Assembly: GCA_027355725.1 (NCBI GenBank) | Contig: DAIEHI010000104.1 | Location: 1-64,000 of the forward strand | Direction: 5' to 3' | DNA length: 64,000 nt | Origin: Acidimicrobiaceae bacterium | GTDB taxonomy: Bacteria; Actinomycetota; Acidimicrobiia; Acidimicrobiales; RAAP-2 | Notes under the pieces: model-generated | The model's database searches: none | Told to the model about the DNA's origin: nothing | What the model saw: the letters and a program-made list of their open reading frames with translations, nothing else | Shown here: positions 52,414 through 60,694 of the stretch, one piece after another | How positions within the stretch are numbered: position 1 is the stretch's first letter | Layout of the letters: the number at the start of each line of letters is the position of its first letter | Translations under genes and position numbers: made by a program

Positions 52414-53418
52414 GTGAGCGACTCACGATACATGGCACCCCGTCGACTCCGATTGCTTCGTGCACTGTTGGCGTCGCCCGACAGAGCGGGAGGTGCGATC
52501 TCTCTCGCGGTGCTGTGCGGGGTGGTGACGGCGCTCGTCACGAGGACTGTGTCGTCGAGTTCCTTCGTGGTGTTGTTGATCGGAGTTGCGCTCCTCGTCT
52601 TCCAGGTTGGTGTGCACCTCTTGATGATCAAGCGGGTGCCTCGGTGGGTCCTCCACCTTGATCTTGTTATTGACGTGGTGCTGGGAAGCATCATTTGCGT
52701 GCTTGAGCCCCAGGTGGTCACCGAATTCGGGTTCTTCTACTTATGGGCGATCTTCTTCGTCGCCCTTTATTTCTCCATGAGGGTGTTCGTTGCCTACTAC
52801 CTGTTCGTCGCCGGTGCCTACGTCGGCGTGGCCCTCGTGTCGTCGACGCCGCAGCCGGTCATAGATATGGGTGCGCCCATACTGGCCACCGGATTGGTGC
52901 TCGGGCTCATCACTGTCAACCTTGTCGCGCTGCTACGTCAATCGAGTGAGGTGGATGCGCTCACCAAATTGGCGAATCGCAGAGCCTGGGAGCAACGCAG
53001 CGAAGAGGAGTTCGAGCGTGTAAAGAGGAATGGGGGCTCTTTGTCGATGGTCATCATCGACGTCGATGATTTCAAGGAGGTGAACGACCGAGATGGTCAT
53101 TTAGCAGGCGACCGCCTACTTCGAGCGCTGGCTGACGGTTGGAGTCGAGAGGTCCGTGGGGGAGGAGACTTGTTGGCACGAATAGGGGGCGACGAGTTCG
53201 CGTACTTGGCACCAGGCGCGGACGCGCAGCGGATCTCTCTGGTCATCGAGCGGCTTCGACAATCCATGCCCGAAGGGGTTTCGTGCTCGTTCGGAGCCTC
53301 TTCGTGGCGCGGAATTAGTAGTCTGGCGGACTTGACGCGCACGGCCGATGAAGCGATGTACCGAGCGAAGAGCGAACGACGAATAAGCAGGTCCAGCGAT
53401 GTCGCGCGCGGCGCCTAG
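52414..53418 (+). CDS. Membrane-bound diguanylate cyclase (GGDEF), copy 1
   Basis: Five or six N-terminal membrane helices (to about residue 180) followed by a GGDEF domain with intact RIGGDEFAYL. The start GTG 52414 (MSDSRYMAP) is chosen because it aligns with the start of the adjacent paralogue and gives the same length, 334 residues; the track start at 52357 adds 19 residues. The canonical inhibitory RxxD five residues before GGDEF is shifted by one residue (RGGGD). Makes c-di-GMP if active. Confidence 0.87.
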   Translation: MSDSRYMAPRRLRLLRALLASPDRAGGAISLAVLCGVVTALVTRTVSSSSFVVLLIGVALLVFQVGVHLLMIKRVPRWVLHLDLVIDVVLGSIICVLEPQVVTEFGFFYLWAIFFVALYFSMRVFVAYYLFVAGAYVGVALVSSTPQPVIDMGAPILATGLVLGLITVNLVALLRQSSEVDALTKLANRRAWEQRSEEEFERVKRNGGSLSMVIIDVDDFKEVNDRDGHLAGDRLLRALADGWSREVRGGGDLLARIGGDEFAYLAPGADAQRISLVIERLRQSMPEGVSCSFGASSWRGISSLADLTRTADEAMYRAKSERRISRSSDVARGA

Positions 53419-53478
53419 ACCAATTCCAGGAGCGGTCGACTCTCGAGTGCAACCATCGACTGCAGGCGTGGGCGCGTA

Positions 53479-54483
53479 GTGGTCGGCTCGCGATTCTCGA
53501 GACATGGGGTATTCAGCGCAGTTCACGACCTGCTCCTAACGCGCGAGAGGTCCATTGGTGCATTCACCCTCCTGGCGTTCTTTGGTGTGTTGTCGGTCAT
53601 ACCCTCGAAGCGCTACGCGGATGGCGCACTGGCAATCCTGAGCGTCGGGATGTCGATTGTCTTTCTTCAATCGGTGGCGCGTCTAGCAGTGGGTGAACGA
53701 TTCCCTCGGTGGACGCTGCACCTGGACCTCATTCTCGACATCATTTTGATTACAACACTTTGTTTGATCACGCCCGGCGTCGAGATCCAGTTCGAGTTCC
53801 TCTATCTCTGGATCATCTTTTACGTCGCACTTTATTTCTCACCCAGATTCCTCTTCGCATACTTAGGCTTGGTTGGGGCGGCCTACGCAATCGTCGCCCT
53901 CACGTCACGCACGCCTCGACATGACTTTGAGATTTTGCTTTCCATGCTCGGAACGGCCCTCGTGTTCGGAATAATCACCGTAGGACTCGCTTCATTGCTA
54001 CGCGAGGCGAGCGAATATGACTCTTTGACCAAACTCGCTAACCGAAGAGCGTGGGAGAAACGAAGCGAAGCTGAGTTCGAGCGGGCTGTGCGCACCTCAG
54101 CACCTCTCTCGATGGTCGTGATTGACATTGATGACTTCAAGTTGGTGAATGACCGCGAAGGACATCACGCCGGCGACGCGCTCTTGTGTTCGCTGGCCGA
54201 CAGCTGGCGACCATTGGTGCGCACGGGCGGCGACTTCGTTGCACGAATCGGTGGTGACGAATTCGGGTATCTGGCGCCCGGGGTGGATGAAGTGACCATC
54301 CAGAACGTGATCGATCGCCTTCGAGCGGCGGTGCCTGCAGGCCGATCGTGTTCATTTGGCGCCGCGTCGTGGGATGGCGTCAGTACCCTGGGTGAACTGT
54401 TTCGTAACGCCGATGAAGCAATGTATCGAGCGAAGCGAGAGCGCAAACTTGGTCGAGACAATCCCTTTCACCTTGGTGACTAG
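53479..54483 (+). CDS. Membrane-bound diguanylate cyclase (GGDEF), copy 2
   Basis: A 334-residue tandem paralogue of copy 1: same membrane region, TKLANRRAWEKRSEAEFER and RIGGDEFGYL. The I-site position again reads R-x-x-x-D (RTGGD). Start GTG (MVGSRFSRHG). The 60-base gap after copy 1 holds no visible terminator, so the two may be cotranscribed. The membrane half, conserved in both, is the likely sensor. Confidence 0.88.
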   Translation: MVGSRFSRHGVFSAVHDLLLTRERSIGAFTLLAFFGVLSVIPSKRYADGALAILSVGMSIVFLQSVARLAVGERFPRWTLHLDLILDIILITTLCLITPGVEIQFEFLYLWIIFYVALYFSPRFLFAYLGLVGAAYAIVALTSRTPRHDFEILLSMLGTALVFGIITVGLASLLREASEYDSLTKLANRRAWEKRSEAEFERAVRTSAPLSMVVIDIDDFKLVNDREGHHAGDALLCSLADSWRPLVRTGGDFVARIGGDEFGYLAPGVDEVTIQNVIDRLRAAVPAGRSCSFGAASWDGVSTLGELFRNADEAMYRAKRERKLGRDNPFHLGD

Positions 54484-54532
54484 CCGAGGCCCCGGCAGTG
54501 TCGTCGCGCGCGTCTAACGTGGCGGGCACGCA

Positions 54533-54550
54533 CGCCGCTCGAGAGCGGCG
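54533..54550. terminator. Hairpin between convergent GGDEF and TraR/DksA-like genes
   Basis: CGCCGCTC-GA-GAGCGGCG, followed on the plus strand by CGACTCTTTC. Placed between convergent genes it could serve as a terminator, though the T-tract is poor. Confidence 0.5.
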
Positions 54551-54558
54551 CGACTCTT

Positions 54559-54894
54559 TCAACCTTCTCCGGCCTCTTCAACTGTGAGTTCGGCCGCGGG
54601 GTCCGCTTCGAGACGTTCGTCGGGGATCACTAGACCGCTTCGAACCGATCGACCGTACGTGTCGTCATCGAGTCGAGCCTGAGCACGTTCAATCGCCGCG
54701 AGCCGACTCCGTAGCGTCGCAGTAGTGGCCTCGCCTTCTTGCTCAGCGATGATCGATTCTCCGGCGTCGGTCAGATCACCTTGAGCCGCGGCACTGAGCC
54801 GCTCGGCATTTCCATCGGCACTCAAGTGTTCGAGTAATGACTCCACGCGGAGCCGCTCCGCACTGAGGAGTCCCCGCGCTCGTTCATGATCCAT
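54559..54894 (-). CDS. TraR/DksA-like protein lacking the zinc-finger cysteines
   Basis: A 111-residue protein with a helical N-terminal half and a C-terminal LAAIERAQARLDDDTYGRSV...GLVIPDERLEADPAAEL, which follows the TraR/DksA pattern (TYGxCxxCGxxIPxERLEAxPxA). The two cysteines expected in GxCxxCG are serines/arginines (GRSVRSG), and no cysteines replace them. The ATG at 54894 has GGAGG upstream; the track start adds four residues. Function unknown; it could still insert into the RNA polymerase secondary channel. Confidence 0.78.
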   Translation of the reverse strand: MDHERARGLLSAERLRVESLLEHLSADGNAERLSAAAQGDLTDAGESIIAEQEGEATTATLRSRLAAIERAQARLDDDTYGRSVRSGLVIPDERLEADPAAELTVEEAGEG

Positions 54895-55062
54895 GGCAAC
54901 CTCCAACTATTTGAGTCGCTACGCCGAGGCTAACCGCGAACTGGCGTCTTCAAGGATGTCACTGTCACCAACGCTATTAACTGGGTCAGGTTCCAAGCGC
55001 GAGCGAGGCGAATTCAGCGGGTGTGCCCTTCTCCGCGAGGCTTCGCGCGCCGAATCGTCGTC

Positions 55063-55338
55063 TCAAGGTCTCTTTGAGTGACCGCGCACGATGGCCCGCG
55101 CCACGATTGCTCCAAGAACTGTGCACACGGGTATCGCGCTCCAGAGCATCCCTTGGGTTTCTCGAACCAGACCGCTGCTTCGCTCGAGCATTGGATTCAC
55201 GAGAAAGTAGACCGCCGATGACAATCCACCGCCAAAGAGCGCGCCGATCATTACGGGCAACGAATTGCCGCGACGTCGACTCCCAGGCGCCCTAGGGCCG
55301 CTCACCAAGGACTGACGCTGACGCTTTTCCTTGCCCAT
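55063..55338 (-). CDS. Small membrane protein of unknown function
   Basis: A 91-residue protein with a basic N-terminus and two hydrophobic segments (LPVMIGALFGGGLSSAVYFLV and MLWSAIPVCTVLGAIVARAIV), ending basic. No Shine-Dalgarno or leaderless -10 is clear, so it may be an uncertain gene, but the amphipathic membrane pattern is unlike a random frame. Confidence 0.45.
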   Translation of the reverse strand: MGKEKRQRQSLVSGPRAPGSRRRGNSLPVMIGALFGGGLSSAVYFLVNPMLERSSGLVRETQGMLWSAIPVCTVLGAIVARAIVRGHSKRP

Positions 55339-55585
55339 GTGGGTTGATGGATCGCGTCACCGTTCGTCATGCTCCCTCCAAGGATGACACTAGCGATTAT
55401 GGCCAATCGCGAGCGGAGGTGGGGCCATATCTCGATCTCGCACTTAGGAGGTACCCAGCCGGACGCTGCACTCGTTCGAACTGAGAATCGATGCATTAGA
55501 GCGCTGATCAGCTCGTTATTGGCAGTAGATGACGCATACGGGTAAAGGCACTGTTTCATAGTCCTTTGATGGCCGTTTGGCAACG

Positions 55586-55608
55586 TCGAAGTGACAGATT
55601 CACTTCGA
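55586..55608 (+). promoter_or_regulatory. Operator-like inverted repeat upstream of the amine ABC operon
   Basis: TCGAAGTGA-CAGAT-TCACTTCGA, a perfect 9-bp inverted repeat, 23 bases before the -35. A half-site (AGTGAAGT) recurs at 55621. Likely binding site of an unlinked regulator. Confidence 0.45.
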
Positions 55609-55631
55609 AGATGAAATGAAAGTGAAGTCAT

Positions 55632-55659
55632 TTGACTCGCGAAAACCCGAGGCTAGTAT
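55632..55659 (+). promoter_or_regulatory. Promoter of the amine ABC operon
   Basis: TTGACT, a 16-base spacer and TAGTAT, giving a leader of roughly 45 bases before GTG 55711. Confidence 0.75.
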
Positions 55660-55710
55660 TCTGCCGAGTCCCAACGTGGAGGCTCGAAAATCCTAAGAAG
55701 GGCGGTATAC

Positions 55711-56874
55711 GTGGCATTTCGAAGCAAAGTAGGTGCGGCATTGGTCGCGGGCACAACGGTCGCCAGCATGGCGATTGTGTCGCTGGCGAGTCCAGTAACG
55801 ATGTCCGGCGCTGCGACCAATGTGAACTGGGCGAAGGTGACTCACCTCACCAAGTCCGGCAACACCTCGATGGCAGCGTTGGTCAAGGCTGCGAAAAAAG
55901 AGGGGAAGTTGAACGTCATCGCCTTGCCACCGAACTGGGCTAACTACGGTCAACTGATCTCCACCTTCCAAAAGAAGTACGGCATCAAGGTCAACTCTGA
56001 GAATCCTGATGGTTCCAGCGCCCAAGAGATAGCAGCATTGGCTGCGGACAAGGGTCGCTCGAACGCTCCCGACGTCATTGACGTAGGCACCAGCTACGCG
56101 CTGACCGCGAAGTCGAGCCACCTGCTCGCGCCCTACAAGGTGTCGACGTGGAACGAGATTCCTGCGGGTCTTAAGGACGCCAAGGGGTACTGGTTCGACG
56201 ACTACGGCGGGTACGTGGCCATTGGCTGTAACTCAGCAACGGTGACGACCTGTCCGACCTCGTTCAAGCAGATGCTCAACGCGACGTCCTCGTCGGGTTA
56301 CAAGATCGGCCTCAACGACAGCCCGCTTAACTCGAACTCCGCTCTCGCGGGTGTTCAGGCCGCGGCGGTTGCGAACGGTGGATCGCTCAGTAACGTGGCC
56401 CCGGGCGTGAGCTACTTCGCGCAGTTGAACAAGAACGGAACCTTTGTGCCGACAATCGCTAACGCGACGACGGTTCAAAACGGTGCAACGAACATTGTGA
56501 TCTGGTGGGACTACCTCCAGGCGAGTGGTCTGAGCACTGCGGTGAAGGGTTGGAAGATCTACGTGCCTTCGGACGCTGTCCTCGGTGAGTACTACTCACA
56601 GGCCATTAGCTCCTCGGCGCCGGATCCGGCTGCGGCTCGTCTGTGGGAGGAGTACCTCTACTCGGTGACAGGTCAGAACCTGTGGCTGAAGGGAATGGCT
56701 CGACCTTCTGAGTTGGCGTATATGCAGGCGCACGGTCAGGCCAACAAGGCGTGGCTGGCGAAGCTGCCCGCACTGCCCGCTAAAGCGAAGCCGCTGTTCC
56801 CGACGACCGCTCAGATCTCAGCTGCCGCGACGGTGATCACAAACACCTGGGCGACGCAGGTCGGTGCTGGCTGA
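55711..56874 (+). CDS. ABC transporter substrate-binding protein (spermidine/putrescine-type)
   Basis: A 387-residue extracellular solute-binding protein of the PotD/Fe-binding superfamily (type II fold): signal peptide (GAALVAGTTVASMAIVSLA), LVKAAKKEGKLNVIALPPNW, APDVIDVGTSYAL, and IVIWWDYLQA. No lipobox cysteine is present. It is followed by two permeases and an ATPase, then gamma-glutamylation-type catabolic genes, which suggests an amine or amine-like substrate. Start GTG with AAGGG nine bases upstream. Confidence 0.87.
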   Translation: MAFRSKVGAALVAGTTVASMAIVSLASPVTMSGAATNVNWAKVTHLTKSGNTSMAALVKAAKKEGKLNVIALPPNWANYGQLISTFQKKYGIKVNSENPDGSSAQEIAALAADKGRSNAPDVIDVGTSYALTAKSSHLLAPYKVSTWNEIPAGLKDAKGYWFDDYGGYVAIGCNSATVTTCPTSFKQMLNATSSSGYKIGLNDSPLNSNSALAGVQAAAVANGGSLSNVAPGVSYFAQLNKNGTFVPTIANATTVQNGATNIVIWWDYLQASGLSTAVKGWKIYVPSDAVLGEYYSQAISSSAPDPAAARLWEEYLYSVTGQNLWLKGMARPSELAYMQAHGQANKAWLAKLPALPAKAKPLFPTTAQISAAATVITNTWATQVGAG

Positions 56875-56887
56875 TTCGTAGCAGGAC

Positions 56888-57832
56888 ATGACTTCATCCT
56901 TGGGAAGTGATGTAGTGACCGCTCCCTCGAGTGCAACCGCACTCGAGGGAGCGGTCACTACGCACCCAACACCATTACGCAAACGACTCATCAGGGCGGG
57001 GAGACCTACGCTCGCGATGGCGCCGTTTCTCATCTATACCTTCCTTGGCCTTGGTATCCCGACCTTGGCCGTCATCAATCTCGCGTTTCGTGACGAAAAC
57101 GGAAAGCTCTCGACCAGCAACCTGCACCTGATCTCTCAGGGCATTTACCGCATTGGTTTCGAGAACAGTTTCAAATTGGCTCTGCTCACATCAATCATCC
57201 CTGGGATCCTCGGGGTCATCCTCGCCTATACGATCCAGACCTCGCGCAGTGGACTCCTTCGCCGACTCGTCGCAACGGCATCGGGGGTCCTCGCGAACTT
57301 CGGCGGCGTCAATCTCACTTTCATGTTCATTGCGACCTTGGGTTCGTCGGGTCTCTTGACCGCCTGGTTGAACGTCATCAAGCTCAACCCCTGGCACTAC
57401 GGCTTCAACCTCTATTCCTTCTATGGCGTGGCATTTGTCTATATGTACTTTCAGATCCCGCTCATGGTCCTTATCATCACGCCGGCTCTTGGGGGGCTTA
57501 GAAAGTCGTGGCGCGAGGCGGCTGAGAACATGGGAGCTTCAACCTTTGGTTACTGGCGCCACGTGGGCATACCAGTGCTCCTGCCCTCGGTGCTCGGTGC
57601 GATGCTGCTCCTCTTTGGCAGCGCCTTCGCCGCCTACGCAACCGCTGAGTCACTGACGACCGGCATCATCGCGCTTGCTCCAATTCAGATCGGCGTGGTG
57701 CTGAACGGCAACGTGGTCGCCGGCCAGACGCACGTCGGATACGCAATCGCCTTTGGCATGTTGGTGATCTTGTCAGTCACGATGATCCTGTACGGACTCG
57801 TGCGAAAGCGAGCGTCGAAATGGCTTCGATAG
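56888..57832 (+). CDS. ABC transporter permease (PotB/PotH-like)
   Basis: A 314-residue permease with about six membrane helices and the cytoplasmic EAA loop REAAENMGASTFGYWRHVGIPVLLPS. The beginning is odd: codons about 9-25 lie entirely in a 23-bp perfect hairpin (56912-56961). ATG 56888 has no properly spaced ribosome binding site; GTG 56915, with GGGAAG eight bases upstream, is a plausible alternative start, lying within the hairpin. Confidence 0.87.
   Translation: MTSSLGSDVVTAPSSATALEGAVTTHPTPLRKRLIRAGRPTLAMAPFLIYTFLGLGIPTLAVINLAFRDENGKLSTSNLHLISQGIYRIGFENSFKLALLTSIIPGILGVILAYTIQTSRSGLLRRLVATASGVLANFGGVNLTFMFIATLGSSGLLTAWLNVIKLNPWHYGFNLYSFYGVAFVYMYFQIPLMVLIITPALGGLRKSWREAAENMGASTFGYWRHVGIPVLLPSVLGAMLLLFGSAFAAYATAESLTTGIIALAPIQIGVVLNGNVVAGQTHVGYAIAFGMLVILSVTMILYGLVRKRASKWLR
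56912..56961 (+). repeat. Perfect 23-bp inverted repeat at the start of the permease gene
   Basis: Arms 56912-56934 and 56939-56961 are perfectly complementary around the loop AACC; the arm begins GTAGTGACCGCTCCC. There is no T-run. In the mRNA it would form a very stable hairpin between the binding-protein and permease cistrons, able to mask a start codon or block 3' exonucleases. Confidence 0.9.
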
Positions 57833-58680
57833 GCGACTTCATCACTCAAGAAGAGGCAGGTATCGAGCCGCCCATGCCGCTCGCGGGCGCGAGAAAGCGA
57901 CGACGTCGATTCAGTATGTGGCGTTTCATTGTCCTGCTCGTCGCTGGTGCGTATTTCTTGATTCCCATCTTCGCCGGTCTCAAGTTCTCGTTGCAGAACA
58001 TCGCAGGCCGCTTCTCGTTCCAGGCAATCGAGAACCTTCCTTCTGCTCCCGGCTTCTCTTCGGCCTTTTGGCTTTCGATGCGGCTCGCCATTGCCACCCT
58101 GGTCGTCTCGGTGCTCTTGATGGTGCCGACCACTATCTACGTGCATCTTCGACTGCCGCGCATGCGGCGATTGATGGAATTCATCACCATCTTGCCTATC
58201 GTCATTCCACCGATCGTGATCATCGCGGGGATATTGCCGGCGGCACCACTATGGGCGAAGGCCTCTCCCTATCTGTTGAGTTTTCTGTACGTCATCTTGT
58301 CCATGCCGTTCATCTATCGCTCCCTCGACGCGGGGCTCAGCGCCATTGACCTAAAAACCTTGGTTGAAGCGTCGCGCTCGCTTGGCGCCAGTTGGTTGAG
58401 GACCTTGACCCAGGTGATATTGCCGAATTTGCGGCCGGCACTCCTATCGGCGATGGTCTTGACCCTGGCCCTGGTGCTTGGCGAGTTCACGATGGCGAGT
58501 CTGGACCTGTGGTCCACGATCCCGGTGTGGATCGTTCAGTTCAACACCGCCACGGATGGACACGTCCAGACCGCCGCTTCGATGATGGGCCTGGTAGGAA
58601 CGTGGGTGTTTCTCACGGTTATCGTATCCATCGATCGATCTGAGTCGCGCAAATCGCGCAGAAGGACGGGAGCATTGTGA
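57820..58680 (+). CDS. ABC transporter permease (PotC/PotI-like)
   Basis: A 286-residue permease, six membrane helices, EAA loop VEASRSLGASWLRTLTQVILPNLRPA. A basic N-terminal stretch (GARKRRRRFSMWR) precedes the first helix. It overlaps the previous permease by 13 bases and the ATPase by four. Confidence 0.9.
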   Translation: MASIGDFITQEEAGIEPPMPLAGARKRRRRFSMWRFIVLLVAGAYFLIPIFAGLKFSLQNIAGRFSFQAIENLPSAPGFSSAFWLSMRLAIATLVVSVLLMVPTTIYVHLRLPRMRRLMEFITILPIVIPPIVIIAGILPAAPLWAKASPYLLSFLYVILSMPFIYRSLDAGLSAIDLKTLVEASRSLGASWLRTLTQVILPNLRPALLSAMVLTLALVLGEFTMASLDLWSTIPVWIVQFNTATDGHVQTAASMMGLVGTWVFLTVIVSIDRSESRKSRRRTGAL

Positions 58681-59801
58681 CCAACGTCAACGAGGTGGCG
58701 ACCGCGCTACCAGTAGTAGAAGCACGGCCCCCCAGTGGCTCGCGCGTTGAGTTGGACGGTCTCGTTCGCGTTTATGGCACAGTGCGAGCCCTCGACGGTT
58801 TTTCGCTCACCATCGAACCCGGCGAACTGGTTGCCCTGCTCGGTCCTTCCGGGTGCGGAAAGACTACTGTCCTGCGACAAATCGCTGGCTTTGAGCAGCT
58901 CGACAGCGGGCGCGTGATCGTCAATGGACAAGACCTCTCTAACGTCAGTGCCCAAAAGCGTGATATGGGAATGGTGTTCCAGAGTTACTCGCTGTTTCCA
59001 AACATGAATGCGATCAACAACGTGGCGTTCGGACTACGAATGCGCCACCAGCGCTCGTCGCAGCGCCTCGAGAAGGCGGCCGAGGTCCTTGAGATGGTGG
59101 GACTGAGTGATCAGGCGAAAAAGTACCCTCACCAGATGTCCGGTGGACAACAGCAGCGCGTCGCACTCGCGCGCGCGCTCGCGATTGAGCCGCAGGTCCT
59201 CTTACTCGACGAGCCCCTCTCGGCGCTCGACGCCAAGGTCCGAGCTGAACTGCGCGATCAGATCCGCATGCTGCAACAACGCTTGTCGATCACGACGATC
59301 TTCGTCACGCACGACCAAGAAGAGGCGCTCTCGATGGCTGACCGGGTCTGTGTGATGTCCAAGGGTCGCATTGAGCAAATGGCGACGCCCGCGATGCTGT
59401 ACCGACACCCCACGACGGCATTCGTCGCCCAGTTCGTTGGGGTCTCCAGTCGTGTGCCCACGATTTATCGCGACGGGACTGTCGACGTCTTCGGTCAATC
59501 GTGCATGGTTCGAGGTGACGAGCGACCCAATGATGGCGCTGAAGTTGACGTCCTACTACGTCCCGAGGACCTCGCTATTGAGCCCGATCCACAGGGTGCT
59601 GGTTTTGTCACGCACAAGAGCTTCCTCGGTGCCACGACACGCTTGGTGGTGCAGGTTCGTGAGACGTCAGTTCGTATTGATGTTCGAAGCGACCAGGGCG
59701 AAGACCTGGAACTCGGCCAACACGTCAACGTGAAGGTGATCTCGCGCGACGTGCTGGTCGCTGCGCGACTTGAATCAAGCGCTAGTTCTTCGCCGCGCTG
59801 A
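58677..59801 (+). CDS. ABC transporter ATPase (PotA-like)
   Basis: A 374-residue ATPase of the spermidine/putrescine type: Walker A GPSGCGKTT, Q-loop VFQSYSLFPNM, signature MSGGQQQRVALARAL, Walker B LLLDEPLSALD, H-loop VTHDQEEAL, and a C-terminal TOBE domain (LLRPEDLAIEP onward). GTG start overlaps the permease stop by four bases. Confidence 0.93.
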   Translation: MTNVNEVATALPVVEARPPSGSRVELDGLVRVYGTVRALDGFSLTIEPGELVALLGPSGCGKTTVLRQIAGFEQLDSGRVIVNGQDLSNVSAQKRDMGMVFQSYSLFPNMNAINNVAFGLRMRHQRSSQRLEKAAEVLEMVGLSDQAKKYPHQMSGGQQQRVALARALAIEPQVLLLDEPLSALDAKVRAELRDQIRMLQQRLSITTIFVTHDQEEALSMADRVCVMSKGRIEQMATPAMLYRHPTTAFVAQFVGVSSRVPTIYRDGTVDVFGQSCMVRGDERPNDGAEVDVLLRPEDLAIEPDPQGAGFVTHKSFLGATTRLVVQVRETSVRIDVRSDQGEDLELGQHVNVKVISRDVLVAARLESSASSSPR

Positions 59802-59944
59802 GGGCAAAGACCTAACACGTCGGCGCCGCAGAGAAATGGCGGTGCTGATGAGGACCTAATCCATGGCGAGCGGGTTGTCTCATGTCTCGCACCTTTAATG
59901 AAGAATCAACGTCGTGCCGGGTGATGTGTGCGACGTTCACGCCG

Positions 59945-59950
59945 TAGCAT
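59945..59950 (+). promoter_or_regulatory. Leaderless -10 element of the PuuD-like gene
   Basis: TAGCAT, GGCGAC, then GTG 59957. Confidence 0.55.
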
Positions 59951-59956
59951 GGCGAC

Positions 59957-60694
59957 GTGGCGAAACCATTGATTGGCATCACCGGGCGGCGCTGGTCGGC
60001 GAGGACCTTGGGTTCACACCTTCCAAAGGCCATGCAGGATTTGACGTTCGATCTGCACTTCTCTGATTATCCGCGCTCGGTCGCGCTGGCGGGCGGTCTG
60101 CCCGTTGAGTTGACGCGTGACGCTGACGTGTCGGGGATTGTTGAGCGCATGGATGCGTTGGTCTTAAGCGGTGGAGCCGACCTCGATCCGAGTATTTACG
60201 ATGCCCTTCCCGATGAGAATCTCGGACCACTCGAACAGGACCGCGACACATGGGAGATGGCACTCCTTGACGCGGCGCGTGAACGCAAGTTACCGGTGTT
60301 GGCGATTTGTCGAGGATTCCAACTGGTCAACATCGTCTTTGGAGGAACATTGCATCAACACGTTGAGCTCGAAGAGGGTGTCGGGCATCCCCAGTGGGAC
60401 GTGAGCGGACGTAGCGTCACCCACGAGGTTCACGTTGTTGACAACACCATCGCATCGACCCTGTTCCCAGAGGTTCTGGGTGTCAATTCCTTGCATCACC
60501 AGACCGTGGACCTCGTCGGCGAGGGACTCGTGGTCTCAGCAGTGGCTCCAGACGGGGTCATTGAAGGACTCGAGACTCCCGATGGCTCGATCCTGGCACT
60601 GCAGTGGCATCCGGAACTCCTGACGGCGCCCGACCGCTCTTTTGAATGGGTCGTTCGTGAAGCGAGCGCCCGGATGCAGCGCGGAGTCGATTGA
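59957..60694 (+). CDS. Gamma-glutamyl-gamma-aminobutyrate hydrolase (PuuD-like, class I amidotransferase fold)
   Basis: A 245-residue peptidase C26-type enzyme: nucleophile in AICRGFQLVN near residue 117, histidine in LQWHPEL near 218, and LSGGADLDPSIY. PuuD hydrolyses gamma-glutamyl-GABA. The gene precedes a glutamine synthetase-like ligase and aldehyde dehydrogenase, as in the M. tuberculosis Rv2859c-Rv2860c region, so a gamma-glutamylated amine product is the likely substrate. Confidence 0.88.
   Translation: MAKPLIGITGRRWSARTLGSHLPKAMQDLTFDLHFSDYPRSVALAGGLPVELTRDADVSGIVERMDALVLSGGADLDPSIYDALPDENLGPLEQDRDTWEMALLDAARERKLPVLAICRGFQLVNIVFGGTLHQHVELEEGVGHPQWDVSGRSVTHEVHVVDNTIASTLFPEVLGVNSLHHQTVDLVGEGLVVSAVAPDGVIEGLETPDGSILALQWHPELLTAPDRSFEWVVREASARMQRGVD

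Larger units (their letters stand above)
55339..55710. other. Intergenic region with promoter and operator candidate for the amine ABC operon
   Basis: No convincing gene; the minus-strand ORF at 55302-55631 shows no family features. It contains the inverted repeat at 55586-55608 and the promoter at 55632-55659. Confidence 0.5.

Noticed and set aside
55302-55631. 109-residue minus-strand ORF in the region before the amine operon
   Set aside because: No recognisable motif, overlaps the promoter/operator side of the region and has no convincing start signal.
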